DNA of 35,279 bases from NCBI GenBank assembly GCA_001724355.1, contig MEEF01000028.1:1-35279 (forward strand), read 5' to 3'. The DNA is from Mesorhizobium sp. SCN 65-20 (GTDB lineage Bacteria > Pseudomonadota > Alphaproteobacteria > Rhizobiales > Rhizobiaceae). The position numbers were made by a program, and so were the translations under genes. Numbering within the stretch: the stretch's first letter is position 1; each line of letters begins with the position of its first letter. This document shows positions 8,432-15,955 of this stretch, piece by piece. A model generated the notes under the pieces. The model had not been told where the DNA came from, searched no databases, and saw nothing but the letters and a program-made list of their open reading frames with translations.

Positions 8432-9256
8432 TCACACGCGGACGGCGTGAAGCCGCAGCGATATCCCGAGACGATCAAGCATTTGCCGAAAGTCTGCGGC
8501 CCTGTAGCGCTCGCTTTCGCTCACCAGCCCAAGCGCCGTACCGGTCCCGGTCGCAGAATGCCGGACGATCGCCTCGATGGCATTGTCCAGCGGATCCAGG
8601 AACGGCAAATCGGGTCGCGCCTTTTCCAGATAGGAACGCAGCCACGGCAAATGCGTACTCGAAAGCGTCACTGCGCCGATGTTCGGGTGGCGCGCGTCCA
8701 ACTCATCCAGAAACGAGTTGATGGCGCTCCGCGTCGTGTCGGGTGCGAACAGGAACGCGCCGCTTTCCACGAGATCGACGAGGCACGACGCGTCCACCAG
8801 CTTGACTTGCCTCGCTCTGCCTTTTGCCTGGGCGTGTGCGTAGGCGCGCAGTTCGGGGCTTACCACCATCGAGCGGACGCCGAGCACCACCACGTCACGC
8901 GTGCCAGTCAAGGCAAGTGCTTCCGCAATCGGCGGACGGACTCCGAAAACCGGGCGGGCGCTCATTCCCTCGATCTCGTCAAGCACGGTGATCGATGGCG
9001 CATTCGAGGCTACCAGGACAGCCGCAGGCTCGAAGCCATCAAGGAAGCGTAGCGTACGCTTGAGGATCGCGAGGAGTTCGGGCCGGGATTTGTCTCCATA
9101 CGGGAAGCTCGCCCGGTCGGCGAAATAGAGGATGTCCTGGAGCGGCAGCTTGCGCCTGATCGCTGCTACCGCTGCGTAGCTTCCGATCCCGGCGTCGAAG
9201 ACGGCGATGGGTTGGATCAAGTCCGGAAGCTTCTCACCAGCTCTGCATGTCGGCAT
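8432..9256 (-). CDS. Glutamate racemase (MurI)-like protein without catalytic cysteines
   Basis: A 274-aa protein with the outline of glutamate racemase. It has IAVFDAGIGSYAAV near the N-terminus, DILYFADRASFPYGDKS, a VLVASNAP segment, and TLSSTHLPWL. In active MurI the third and last of these contain the two catalytic cysteines (ACNTAS and LGCTHYP). Here both positions are serine (S84 and S200), while the Asp of FDxGIG is kept (D21). Normal two-cysteine racemisation is therefore unlikely; it may be a pseudoenzyme, a ligand-binding protein or an enzyme with another activity. I chose the ATG at 9256 because GGAGC lies 7 nt upstream and it starts just before the conserved domain; the frame extends upstream to 9397 without family resemblance. 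It stands alone, convergent with the MBL gene. Confidence 0.8.
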   Translation of the reverse strand: MPTCRAGEKLPDLIQPIAVFDAGIGSYAAVAAIRRKLPLQDILYFADRASFPYGDKSRPELLAILKRTLRFLDGFEPAAVLVASNAPSITVLDEIEGMSARPVFGVRPPIAEALALTGTRDVVVLGVRSMVVSPELRAYAHAQAKGRARQVKLVDASCLVDLVESGAFLFAPDTTRSAINSFLDELDARHPNIGAVTLSSTHLPWLRSYLEKARPDLPFLDPLDNAIEAIVRHSATGTGTALGLVSESERYRAADFRQMLDRLGISLRLHAVRV

Positions 9257-9377
9257 GCGTTCGCTCCGGCTCCATTCCTTGATTGAGAGGGACCGACAGA
9301 TCGGCCATTCACGGTGCCCTACCCTCCGCGACGCCGTCGTCGCGGCTCGCGCCGACCTGCGAAACAAACGTTGCAAT

Positions 9378-9402
9378 GGAACTTCCGCGTCCCGCAACCG
9401 TT
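9378..9402 (+). promoter_or_regulatory. EcfG general-stress promoter, GGAAC-N16-CGTT
   Basis: GGAAC at 9378-9382 and CGTT at 9399-9402 are separated by exactly 16 bp. This is a perfect match to the consensus of EcfG (PhyR-NepR-controlled) promoters in alphaproteobacteria. Transcription would start around 9408, giving a leader of about 25 nt to the ribosome binding site and start codon of the small gene at 9434. Confidence 0.75.
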
Positions 9403-9433
9403 AGGATGAACTGAAAAACAAGGAGCACGTGTC

Positions 9434-9511
9434 ATGGGACGCGCATTGTTGTTCTGGTTGATTGGTGTACCGATTCCGTTGATTATTCTATTTCTATTGT
9501 TCTGGAACTGA
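9434..9511 (+). CDS. 25-residue hydrophobic membrane peptide, stress-induced (predicted)
   Basis: A 25-codon gene encoding a single hydrophobic segment. It starts MGRALLFWLIGVPIP, continues with Leu/Ile/Phe-rich residues and ends FWN. One positively charged residue (R3) stands before the hydrophobic run, so a single transmembrane helix with a cytoplasmic N-terminus is likely. A strong ribosome binding site AAGGAG ends 8 nt before the ATG, and a perfect EcfG promoter lies 32-56 nt upstream. These three independent signs in the right order make a real gene likely despite its size. I do not know a function; small membrane peptides often modulate transporters, sensors or membrane integrity. It is monocistronic, with a weak hairpin about 40 nt after the stop. 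Confidence 0.72.
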   Translation: MGRALLFWLIGVPIPLIILFLLFWN

Positions 9512-9549
9512 GTGCATTTTGACGATGAATTTCATTTGGCCACCAAATA

Positions 9550-9568
9550 GACGCTTCTGACAAGCGTC
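9550..9568 (+). terminator. Weak hairpin after the micropeptide gene
   Basis: GACGCTT and AAGCGTC form a perfect 7-bp stem around a 5-nt loop. An A/T-rich stretch follows (cagaaaattttct) but no clean run of T. It lies 39 nt after the micropeptide stop, so it could end that transcript. Confidence 0.35.
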
Positions 9569-9719
9569 ATCAGAAAATTTTCTAAATTGACATCTTCCGG
9601 ATTGGCCGTTGCAGCGGCGCGCCTTTAGCGGCGCGACTGTGCCTGACGTACAGTCGTGGAACTATGAGCCATGGGAAGCGTTGTCTACGCCGCTTCCCAG
9701 ATTGGACGGCCGGGACGGC

Positions 9720-10130
9720 TCAGGCGAAGAATGCCTTGATGCGCGGCCAAAGGCCGATCGCTGCGCGAACGCGGCGTGCGGCATTGCCGGCCCGCACGGC
9801 GCTGCCGAAGTGGCAATTGCAGACGATGTCGTGGAGTTGCCGGTCCGATAGCTCGAAGAACCGTTTGGCTTCGCCGTAGCTGTCGTCGCCGAGGCCTGCG
9901 GCACGCAACGACACGTCATCGAAGGCGACGGTCATGGGCGAACCGCTGGCGCGCATGGTCTGCCGCGTGCCGCTGGGCGCATACTCGGTGCCGGAGAGCG
10001 TTCCCAGCCGGCGTTCAGGGTCGCGTTCGAGCAACTCGGCCCAGCGTTCCAGCCGCTCGGTTCTGGTCATTGCAGGACCGGGACGGATTTCGGCGAGCGC
10101 CTGCAATTGTTCGATACTTTGATGCTTCAT
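9720..10130 (-). CDS. Conserved-looking hypothetical protein, 136 aa
   Basis: I do not recognise a named family. The 136-residue product is soluble, with no signal peptide or membrane helix. A charged helical N-terminal part contains ERLERWAELLERDPERRL. A middle segment reads MTVAFDDVSLRAAGL, and a C-terminal part reads YGEAKRFFELSDRQLHDIVC followed by NCHFG, which gives a Cys-x-Cys-His cluster at about 109-112. The ATG at 10130 has a near-ideal ribosome binding site AGGAGG 6 nt upstream, so expression is credible. Codon use agrees with its neighbours. An EcfG-like promoter about 85-110 nt upstream suggests general-stress control. An inverted repeat at 9673-9698 (GGGAAGCG/CGCTTCCC) lies after its stop. 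Confidence 0.7.
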   Translation of the reverse strand: MKHQSIEQLQALAEIRPGPAMTRTERLERWAELLERDPERRLGTLSGTEYAPSGTRQTMRASGSPMTVAFDDVSLRAAGLGDDSYGEAKRFFELSDRQLHDIVCNCHFGSAVRAGNAARRVRAAIGLWPRIKAFFA

Positions 10131-10215
10131 CTTCGCCTCCTAGTACGAAGGTGCCATCCATGGGAATGAAGCGCCTCGAGGCGCGAACCGGCGCGCGGGA
10201 GAACGCTCCCCCTTC

Positions 10216-10241
10216 AACTCGCCATGGGGATGCACAGTTCC
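10216..10241 (-). promoter_or_regulatory. EcfG-like promoter, GGAAC-N17-AGTT
   Basis: On the minus strand GGAAC (10241-10237) is followed after 17 bp by AGTT (10219-10216). The EcfG consensus allows 16-17 bp, and only the first base of the -10 element (A for C) differs. The leader to the ATG at 10130 would be about 80 nt. Confidence 0.45.
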
Positions 10242-10334
10242 GTAGCGTGAGGAAAAAACCACAACCCGCGCGCCCTGCTTGCGTGGCTACGGCGGACATT
10301 CAATCGTGGGCTGCGCAACAACCCATCTGCCGAG

Positions 10335-10369
10335 AAAGAAAAAGTCCGCCCCGAGCCGGGACGGACTTT
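10335..10369 (-). terminator. Rho-independent terminator of the osmC-like gene
   Basis: On the minus strand AAAGTCCG and CGGACTTT form an 8-bp stem that can extend inward through CCC/GGG pairs. It is followed by TTTCTTTC, giving a run of mostly T. It lies 120 nt after the osmC-like stop codon. Confidence 0.7.
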
Positions 10370-10489
10370 CTGACATAGCGTAGGCGCCGGTGGACAATGC
10401 CTACCCTGGAAGAGCCGGATAGCCGGAAGCCCCCAGCACGGGACGATGCCCCATGCTGCGCGATGGTGGCTACGGCCGCCAGAGGCAGA

Positions 10490-10912
10490 TCATGCGGAGG
10501 TGTCGACCACCTCGAAGTCGTGCGTGATGGTGGCGGTCTTGGCCATCATCGCGGAGGCGGAGCAGTATTTCTCGATCGACAGGTCGATGGCGCGCTTGAC
10601 CTTGTCATGCGACAGCCCCCTGCCCTTGACGATGAAATGCATATGGATGCGGGTGAAGACCTTGGGCTCGGTTTCGGCGCGATCGGCGTCGAGTTCGACC
10701 GATACGTCCTCGACCGCCTCGCGGCCCTTCTCGAGGATATGGACGACATCATAGGCCGAGCAGCCCCCTGTGCCGATCAGCATCAGCTCCATCGGGCTCG
10801 GGCCGGGCGTCTTGCCCTCGGCGCCGGAGGAAGTGCCGAAAACCAGCTTGTGGCCGCTGCCGGACTCGCCGACGAAGGTGCGGTCCTCGACCCATTTCAC
10901 ACGTGCTTTCAC
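10490..10912 (-). CDS. OsmC-family protein (organic peroxide/redox), YhfA-like
   Basis: A 140-aa cytoplasmic protein of the OsmC/Ohr superfamily, whose best-known members reduce organic hydroperoxides with two cysteines. The two expected cysteines are present: one in IGTGGCSAYDVV (about residue 51), the other in EKYCSASAMM (about residue 117). The PGPSPMELMLIG segment is typical of the OsmC fold. The start is GTG at 10912, preceded by AAGGACGA at suitable distance. It lies downstream of ssb on the same strand, separated by a terminator-like hairpin, so it is probably transcribed separately. Confidence 0.88.
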   Translation of the reverse strand: MKARVKWVEDRTFVGESGSGHKLVFGTSSGAEGKTPGPSPMELMLIGTGGCSAYDVVHILEKGREAVEDVSVELDADRAETEPKVFTRIHMHFIVKGRGLSHDKVKRAIDLSIEKYCSASAMMAKTATITHDFEVVDTSA

Positions 10913-10931
10913 GAAAAGTCGTCCTTCTAGC

Positions 10932-10968
10932 TAAAATCGGAAAACCGGCGGCAATCATCTCGCCGGTT
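10932..10968 (-). terminator. Rho-independent terminator of ssb
   Basis: On the minus strand AACCGGCG and CGCCGGTT form a perfect 8-bp stem around a 10-nt loop, followed by TTCCGATTTT. It lies 86 nt past the ssb stop and just before the osmC-like start. Confidence 0.65.
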
Positions 10969-11053
10969 CTGTGATGTCAGCTAGCGCGGCGGCTATCGAT
11001 CCGCAAGGAGCCGCGGCGGACAGAAACTCCGCCACGGCGGGGTAAGTTGTGGC

Positions 11054-11608
11054 TCAGAACGGGATTTCGTCATCGAGGTCGCGCGAACCGCCACCACCCA
11101 TGCCGCCCTGGCCGCCACGGCCACCGCGGTTGCCGCCACCGTAGCTGTCGGTCGGGCTCGACTGGCCGAAGTCGGAACGGCCACCGCCGCCATAACCACC
11201 GCCCTGCCCGCCGCCATAGCCGACCTGGCCGCCGCCGTAGCCGGCATCGCCGCCCTGGCCGCGCGCGTCGAGCATCTGCAGTTCACCGCGGAACTTCTGC
11301 AGCACGATCTCGGTGGTGTAGCGCTCGACGCCGTCCTTCTCCCACTTGCGGGTCTGGAGCTGGCCTTCGATGTAAACCTTCATGCCCTTCTTAAGGTACT
11401 GCTCGGCGACCTTGGCGAGGTTGTCGTTGAAGATGACGACCTGGTGCCACTCGGTCTTTTCCTTGCGCTCGCCCGAATTCTTGTCGCGCCAGCTTTCCGA
11501 AGTCGCGATCCTCAGGTTGACGACAGGCTCGCCCGAGTTGAGCCGGCGGATTTCGGGGTCCGCGCCCAGATTGCCGACCAGAATGACCTTGTTGACGCTA
11601 CCTGCCAT
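11054..11608 (-). CDS. ssb: Single-stranded DNA-binding protein
   Basis: A 184-aa protein that coats single-stranded DNA in replication, repair and recombination. The OB-fold domain (about 1-115) begins [19 protein letters not shown] and includes [21 protein letters not shown] long Gly-rich linker follows (about 120-175). The last six residues are DDEIPF, the acidic tip that recruits partner proteins. I chose the ATG at 11608 because the family start follows directly; the frame is open upstream to 11722 without homology. An SOS box at 11734-11748 lies about 126 nt upstream. In many proteobacteria ssb faces uvrA directly; here about 6 kb of other genes stand between them. Confidence 0.95.
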   Translation of the reverse strand: MAGSVNKVILVGNLGADPEIRRLNSGEPVVNLRIATSESWRDKNSGERKEKTEWHQVVIFNDNLAKVAEQYLKKGMKVYIEGQLQTRKWEKDGVERYTTEIVLQKFRGELQMLDARGQGGDAGYGGGQVGYGGGQGGGYGGGGRSDFGQSSPTDSYGGGNRGGRGGQGGMGGGGSRDLDDEIPF

Positions 11609-11968
11609 GACACCGCTCCGCGCTCGTCCGAAACCAAATTCCAAGAAAATGTAAGGGCGCACATTAGCCCATCGCACCGCCCGCCCGCGCCCCCTGCCGG
11701 CGGAAAAGCTCGTGCCGTCCACAAGTCATTTTCGTTCCTATTTTGTTCTATCGTTAATGGCGGCAGTTGGCAAGAGGCAGGCCACGCAAAGCATGGCGGA
11801 CGGCTGCACCGGCTTGCCGTCCTGACCTCGGCTTCTCGGACGCGACCGGGCGCCGACGTTGACAACCCCCGGCTGCACCGGGCATGCTCTGATCGCTGCG
11901 TAGGGCGCATCGGTGCGAGCCGAAAGGGCAATGTCTGCCTGCGATAGACAGACACCCCAGTTGCGCCC
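11609..11968. other. Intergenic stretch between ssb and the VOC-domain gene
   Basis: No gene is supported. It contains the ssb control region with its SOS box at 11734-11748. A 6-bp inverted repeat TGTCTG/CAGACA at 11932-11954 ends 14 nt before the VOC-domain start and could be an operator or a leader hairpin. Confidence 0.5.
11734..11748. promoter_or_regulatory. SOS (LexA) box upstream of ssb, GTTC-N7-GTTC
   Basis: GTTC at 11734-11737 and GTTC at 11745-11748 are separated by exactly 7 bp. This is the direct-repeat LexA box of alphaproteobacteria. Read on the minus strand it is GAAC-N7-GAAC, upstream of ssb. A second copy stands upstream of uvrA. Confidence 0.7.
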
Positions 11969-12610
11969 ATGTCGAATCTCGAAAATTTCAGGAAACAGGC
12001 CAAGCAGGTCGTGCGCTGGCACCGCGAAGGGTATTTTCCTGTCGCAGCGCAGATCCGGGACAAGTTACCCCGGTTCGGCCACTACAGCGACAGCGAGATC
12101 ATGCGAGCCGCCTTCAAGCTCAGCGACGCGCAGGAACTCGTCGCGCGCCGGGAGGGTTTTGACGATTGGCAGGCGCTCAGATCAGGAGCCAACGCATTGA
12201 CACCATCCGAGCACGTCCGACAGCCTGTCCTCAGTTCGGTATCGGCACAGCTTTTCGTCGCCGACGTCGCAGCATCCTGCGAGTTCTTCACCGAAAAGCT
12301 CGGTTTCACCGTCGACTTCGTTTATGGCGAGCCGACCTTCTACGGCCAGGTGGTGCGCGACACTGCGCGACTTGCTCTCAGGCTCGTCTGTGAACCGGTC
12401 TTCGTTGGCGACATCAGGGCGCGCGAGCACTTGCTGTCGGCGTCGATTACGGTCGACACCGCGGCCGAGATCAAACAGCTTTTCCTCGACTTCCAGGCCG
12501 CAGGCGTGCCGTTCCACCAGCCGCTGCGCAAGGAGCCATGGGGCGCACGGACCTTCGTCGTGCTCGACCCCGACGGCAATCTGATCCTGTTTGCCGGACC
12601 CGCCGAATAG
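11969..12610 (+). CDS. VOC (glyoxalase/bleomycin-resistance) domain protein with N-terminal extension
   Basis: A 213-aa two-part protein. Residues about 1-70 form a helical segment that includes FRKQAKQVVRWHREGYFPVA and ends ELVARREGFDDWQALRSG. This resembles the short N-terminal domain found on some glyoxalase-related and ankyrin-type proteins. Residues about 85-210 form one VOC domain: SSVSAQLFVADVAASCEFF, then LGFTVDFVYGEP, and finally TFVVLDPDGNLILFAG. VOC proteins include lyases, dioxygenases and drug-binding proteins; the role here is not evident. The ATG at 11969 has a weak ribosome binding site. It converges with the flavin monooxygenase gene, 36 bp apart. Confidence 0.82.
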   Translation: MSNLENFRKQAKQVVRWHREGYFPVAAQIRDKLPRFGHYSDSEIMRAAFKLSDAQELVARREGFDDWQALRSGANALTPSEHVRQPVLSSVSAQLFVADVAASCEFFTEKLGFTVDFVYGEPTFYGQVVRDTARLALRLVCEPVFVGDIRAREHLLSASITVDTAAEIKQLFLDFQAAGVPFHQPLRKEPWGARTFVVLDPDGNLILFAGPAE

Positions 12611-12646
12611 ATTTCCCCTCGGCAAGGTCCCGAGCCGCGATGACTC

Positions 12647-14131
12647 CTAGCTCGCGCTGTAGGCCGGCGCCGACCGCAGATAGCGTCCGAAGGCGTCGGC
12701 ATTCGGCGGCGCGAACCGCTCGGCCAGCGGATTGCGTTTTCTGACCGTGGCGCCGATGTCCTCGAGCAGTTCGTCGAAATGCCTGAAGTGATAGGGCGCG
12801 ACACAGAGCCCACCGTAGACACCCGCGGCCGGCCGCTCATTGCGCTTCCACCTCAGCATCATGTCGATGTTGTCGCGCATCTCCCCCAAAGTGGGCTGCT
12901 TGGCCAGCATGCCGTCGGCGTAGCGCACCAGCCAGTTGGCCGCGAGATCGGCGCACAGCACCGTGCAGAAGGACGAGTTGAACCCGACGAAGCCGAGATC
13001 AGGAATGTCGGGATTGGCGATCACTCGGTAGAGCCGGTACTGGCCGTCGTCGTCGATCAGCTTGCGGCGCACGTCCTCGGGCAGGAATGGGATGCCCATC
13101 TTCCAGCCGGTCGCCAGCACCGCCACGTCGGCCTTCACAGCCTCGCCATTGGTCAGCGCCACCTTACCCTTCTCGTAGTGATCGAACGTGCCCTGCACTG
13201 CCTTGATCCTGCCTGAGCGGATCATCTCGAAGAAGCCGGGTGTCACGATCGGCACCGAGCAGTTGATCTCCTCTTCGATCGGCACCTTCGGGCGCATGCC
13301 CGCCTTGTTGAGCTTGAGCTGCATGGTCAGCAGGCTTTCCAGCGCCCGCCAGTTCGCCCACACGAACGGCTTGGCGATCGCATGCTTCAGCCGCCCGAAG
13401 GCGCTCAGCCCCCAGCCGGGGAACATGTTCTCCTGGGCGCGGATATAGAGGATGCGCTTGAAGTTGATCAGTCCGCCGATGAAGTAGGGGATGCGCCAGA
13501 TCGGTTCGCGATAGACGATGGTCACGCTGCGCGCGCCCTTCTGGGCAGCGTTGACGGCGATGTCGGTGGCCGATTTCGAGAAGCCGAGTACCACCACGTC
13601 CTTGCCCTTGCCGATGGCGGGATCGGTGTATTCGCTCGAATGCATCACTGTGCCGCCGGCGGCGGCGAACGCGTCCTTGCCGGGAAATTCCGGGATGTTC
13701 TTGGCGCTGAAATTGCCGGTGCAGACGACGACGAAGTCGAAATGCTCGCTCTCGGCCCTGCCCTTCTCGTCCTGCAGTGTCAGCGTCCAGCCGCCCTCGC
13801 CGCCTCGCTCCATGCCGGTGACAGTCACGCCGTACCGGATGACACCGGGCAGTCCATGCTTGCTCGCATAGTCGGCGAGATAGGCATGCACCTGCACGCC
13901 CTTCGGCCACTCCGGAAACTCCTCGGGCATGGCCATGTCGGTGTAGCGGTAGAGATCCTTCGGGCTCTGCGTTTGCACGTCGGGATAGGAGCGCGCCGGC
14001 TCCCACACGCCGCCGAGATCACCGCTGCGCTCGACGATGGTCACGTCGTGCCCGTGCTGGCGGAACGTCTTGGCCGCCACCAGCCCGCTGACGCCGGCGC
14101 CGATCACGCACACCTTCTTCTTCCTGACCAT
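12647..14131 (-). CDS. Flavin-containing (class B) monooxygenase
   Basis: A 494-aa FAD- and NADPH-dependent monooxygenase of the FMO/Baeyer-Villiger group. The FAD-binding motif is VIGAGVSGLVAAKTF at about 8-22, with the continuation GDLGGVW. The FMO fingerprint region reads EFPGKDAFAAAG and then MHSSEY. The second nucleotide-binding motif is VVVLGFSKSATDIAV at about 190-204. The ATG at 14131 has an excellent ribosome binding site (AGGAGGAGC). Such enzymes oxidise carbonyl, nitrogen or sulphur groups of small organic molecules; the substrate cannot be told from sequence. It lies downstream of the cupin gene on the same strand (169 bp), so the two probably form an operon facing the divergent AraC regulator. 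Confidence 0.88.
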   Translation of the reverse strand: MVRKKKVCVIGAGVSGLVAAKTFRQHGHDVTIVERSGDLGGVWEPARSYPDVQTQSPKDLYRYTDMAMPEEFPEWPKGVQVHAYLADYASKHGLPGVIRYGVTVTGMERGGEGGWTLTLQDEKGRAESEHFDFVVVCTGNFSAKNIPEFPGKDAFAAAGGTVMHSSEYTDPAIGKGKDVVVLGFSKSATDIAVNAAQKGARSVTIVYREPIWRIPYFIGGLINFKRILYIRAQENMFPGWGLSAFGRLKHAIAKPFVWANWRALESLLTMQLKLNKAGMRPKVPIEEEINCSVPIVTPGFFEMIRSGRIKAVQGTFDHYEKGKVALTNGEAVKADVAVLATGWKMGIPFLPEDVRRKLIDDDGQYRLYRVIANPDIPDLGFVGFNSSFCTVLCADLAANWLVRYADGMLAKQPTLGEMRDNIDMMLRWKRNERPAAGVYGGLCVAPYHFRHFDELLEDIGATVRKRNPLAERFAPPNADAFGRYLRSAPAYSAS

Positions 14132-14300
14132 GTGCTCCTCCTGATTTCCTGGCGACGGCCCGCCGTTCCGCCCGCACCAAGGGTCGGGAGGTCCTCGCCG
14201 GCGGGCAGCCGGCATTCACTGTTGATGGACGCGCCAATCCGATCGCAGGCCGGTCCGGCCTGCGTTCAAGCGATCGTCTTTTTCAGAGTTTCGTGTGCGC

Positions 14301-14753
14301 CTAGTCGTTGGCTTCCGGCGGCAGGAAGTTGACCTCGTGCTCGGCCGATACCTTCACCACTTCGGCCACATCGGTCATGTTGTCGAGCTTGATGAACAGG
14401 TCTTCCAGCATGCGGGCCGGCGACACCCAGAACAGCGCCCGCGTCGGCTTGTCAGACTTGTTGAAGTAGCCATGCGGAATGCCCCTCGGCATGCGCACCA
14501 GGTCGCCCGCCTTGGCCTTCACCCACTCGCCGTCGAGCTTGAGGTCGAGTTCGCCCTCTTGCACCAGGATGAACTCGTCCTGGGTCGGATGGATGTGCAC
14601 GGGCACGAACTGGCCGGGCGCGCTGTTGGTCTCGAAGGCGAAGGTCGAGTCGCATACGGCCTTCGGAAAATACACCTGGCCCAGGATGTTCCAACTCTTG
14701 CCGGCAAAACCCTTGCCGTCCTGGGTGATGCCCTTGGCGAGATCTTTAGACAT
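14301..14753 (-). CDS. Single-domain cupin protein
   Basis: A 150-aa cytoplasmic cupin. Both cupin motifs are visible: FVPVHIHPTQDEFILVQEG with the His-x-His...Glu metal ligands (about 52-70), and PRGIPHGYFNKS with the late His (about 105). The ATG at 14753 has the ribosome binding site GGGAGGAAA. The frame is open upstream to 14891 without family resemblance. Related single-domain cupins are metal-dependent dioxygenases, isomerases or ligand-binding proteins. Placement directly before the flavin monooxygenase and opposite an AraC regulator suggests a role in oxidising one aromatic or ketone-like compound, which is inference. Confidence 0.85.
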   Translation of the reverse strand: MSKDLAKGITQDGKGFAGKSWNILGQVYFPKAVCDSTFAFETNSAPGQFVPVHIHPTQDEFILVQEGELDLKLDGEWVKAKAGDLVRMPRGIPHGYFNKSDKPTRALFWVSPARMLEDLFIKLDNMTDVAEVVKVSAEHEVNFLPPEAND

Positions 14754-14824
14754 GAAATTTCCTCCCTTTGCGGGACAAAGGTCCCGGTCCTCCACGCGCA
14801 GAATGCCGCAGCCGGTGCAAAACG

Positions 14825-14871
14825 CTATCCGGCAAACGTTCCGACTATCCAGAAAACGAAATAATCGTTTT
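14825..14871. promoter_or_regulatory. Candidate AraC operator: 20-bp-phased direct repeats plus palindrome
   Basis: CTATCCGGCAAACG (14825-14838) and CTATCCAGAAAACG (14845-14858) match at 12 of 14 positions and start exactly 20 bp apart, close to two helical turns. This is the spacing expected of tandem half-sites for an AraC-family activator. A perfect inverted repeat AAAACGA/TCGTTTT with a 5-nt centre (14853-14871) overlaps the second copy. The site lies in the 179-bp gap between the divergent cupin and araC-family genes. Confidence 0.5.
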
Positions 14872-14932
14872 GCCAGCCTGCGGCATTTCAAGCCTCAGTT
14901 GGCCGCAAAACAAACTATGCTACGATCTTTCA

Positions 14933-15928
14933 ATGGAAACGGACGTGGCAACACGCGCGGCCCCGCTTTCACGACATGTCCTGTTTCAGTCCGACGACCT
15001 CGACTGCGCCAGGGAGCGGGTAGCCCAGAAGTTCTGCAACCACCGGCTCGACATCATCGGCGACCGGCGTCCCTTCCGCGCTGCCCATCATCATGTCCGC
15101 GGCGACATGATCTCGCTCAACTACATCAGCTATGGCGCCGACGTGCTGATCGACCCGGGCGAGCTCGGCCATTTCTACCTGATCCAGATCCCTGTCGCCG
15201 GCTCCGCGACCATCCGCAACGGCGGCAAGGAGTTCGTCACACATCAAGCCGCAGCATCCGTCCTCAACCCGCACTGGGCAACGCGCATGCGCTGGTGGCA
15301 GGGCTGCGGGCAACTTCTGATCCAGATCCGCCGGACGCAGTTCCAGGCATTCGCTGAGCGGCTGCTCGAGCGCGAGCTGCCGGATGCTGTCAGCTTCGAT
15401 CCCGAGATCGACCTGACGCGACCGGAAATGCGGGCCTGGCGCGGCTTCGTCGATGCCCTTTTCCACGCTGCGGAGGACGAAACATCGCCCGCCGCCGAGC
15501 TGACGCGAGCTCTGCGCGAACAGCAATTGCTCGAGTTCTTCGTCGAGGCCCAGCCGGGCAATCTGCGACCCTTCCTCGACGGCCGCTGCTACGCCGCCGC
15601 CCCGCGCCACGTCAGGCGGGCCGAGGAGTTCATCCGCACACATGCTGCGGATCCCGTCGGCCTGCTCGACATCGCCGAGGCGGCAGGCGTCAACTGCCGC
15701 ACCCTGCAGCTCGCCTACAAGGCCGCCTATGGCTTTTCGCCGATGCATGCGCTGCAGAAGGAACGCATGCGCCGGGTCCGCTATGACCTGTTGCAGGGCG
15801 ATGCGGCGACATCGGTTGCCGACACGGCGCTCAAATGGGGCTTTTCCCACCTCGGCCGTTTCTCGGCAGCCTACCGGGATGAGTTCGGCGAACTGCCACG
15901 CCAGACCCTGCGCTGCCGCGCCGGCTGA
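14933..15928 (+). CDS. AraC-family transcriptional regulator
   Basis: A 331-aa regulator. The N-terminal two thirds resemble the ligand-sensing domain of the FeaR/AndR-like group (for example YISYGADVLIDPGELGHFYL). The C-terminal ~100 residues carry the two helix-turn-helix motifs: LLDIAEAAGVNCRTLQLAYK, then GFSPMHALQKERMRRVRYDL, then VADTALKWGFSHLGRFSAAY. I chose the ATG at 14933, just upstream of the domain; the ribosome binding site is weak and the frame is open back to 14768. The divergent cupin-monooxygenase pair is the natural target, and phased repeats lie between them. Confidence 0.9.
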   Translation: METDVATRAAPLSRHVLFQSDDLDCARERVAQKFCNHRLDIIGDRRPFRAAHHHVRGDMISLNYISYGADVLIDPGELGHFYLIQIPVAGSATIRNGGKEFVTHQAAASVLNPHWATRMRWWQGCGQLLIQIRRTQFQAFAERLLERELPDAVSFDPEIDLTRPEMRAWRGFVDALFHAAEDETSPAAELTRALREQQLLEFFVEAQPGNLRPFLDGRCYAAAPRHVRRAEEFIRTHAADPVGLLDIAEAAGVNCRTLQLAYKAAYGFSPMHALQKERMRRVRYDLLQGDAATSVADTALKWGFSHLGRFSAAYRDEFGELPRQTLRCRAG

Positions 15929-15955
15929 CGGCTGCAAGTGCCAGCGCCCAGCCGT

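Larger units (their letters stand above)
10131..10489. other. Intergenic stretch between osmC-like gene and 136-aa gene
   Basis: No coding sequence is supported. From right to left on the minus strand it holds the probable osmC terminator (10335-10369), then an EcfG-like promoter (10216-10241) and the leader of the 136-aa gene with its AGGAGG ribosome binding site. Confidence 0.6.

Noticed and set aside
11104..11240. Gly-rich repeats near the ssb 3' end as a possible repeat element
   Set aside because: They encode the normal Gly-rich linker of SSB.
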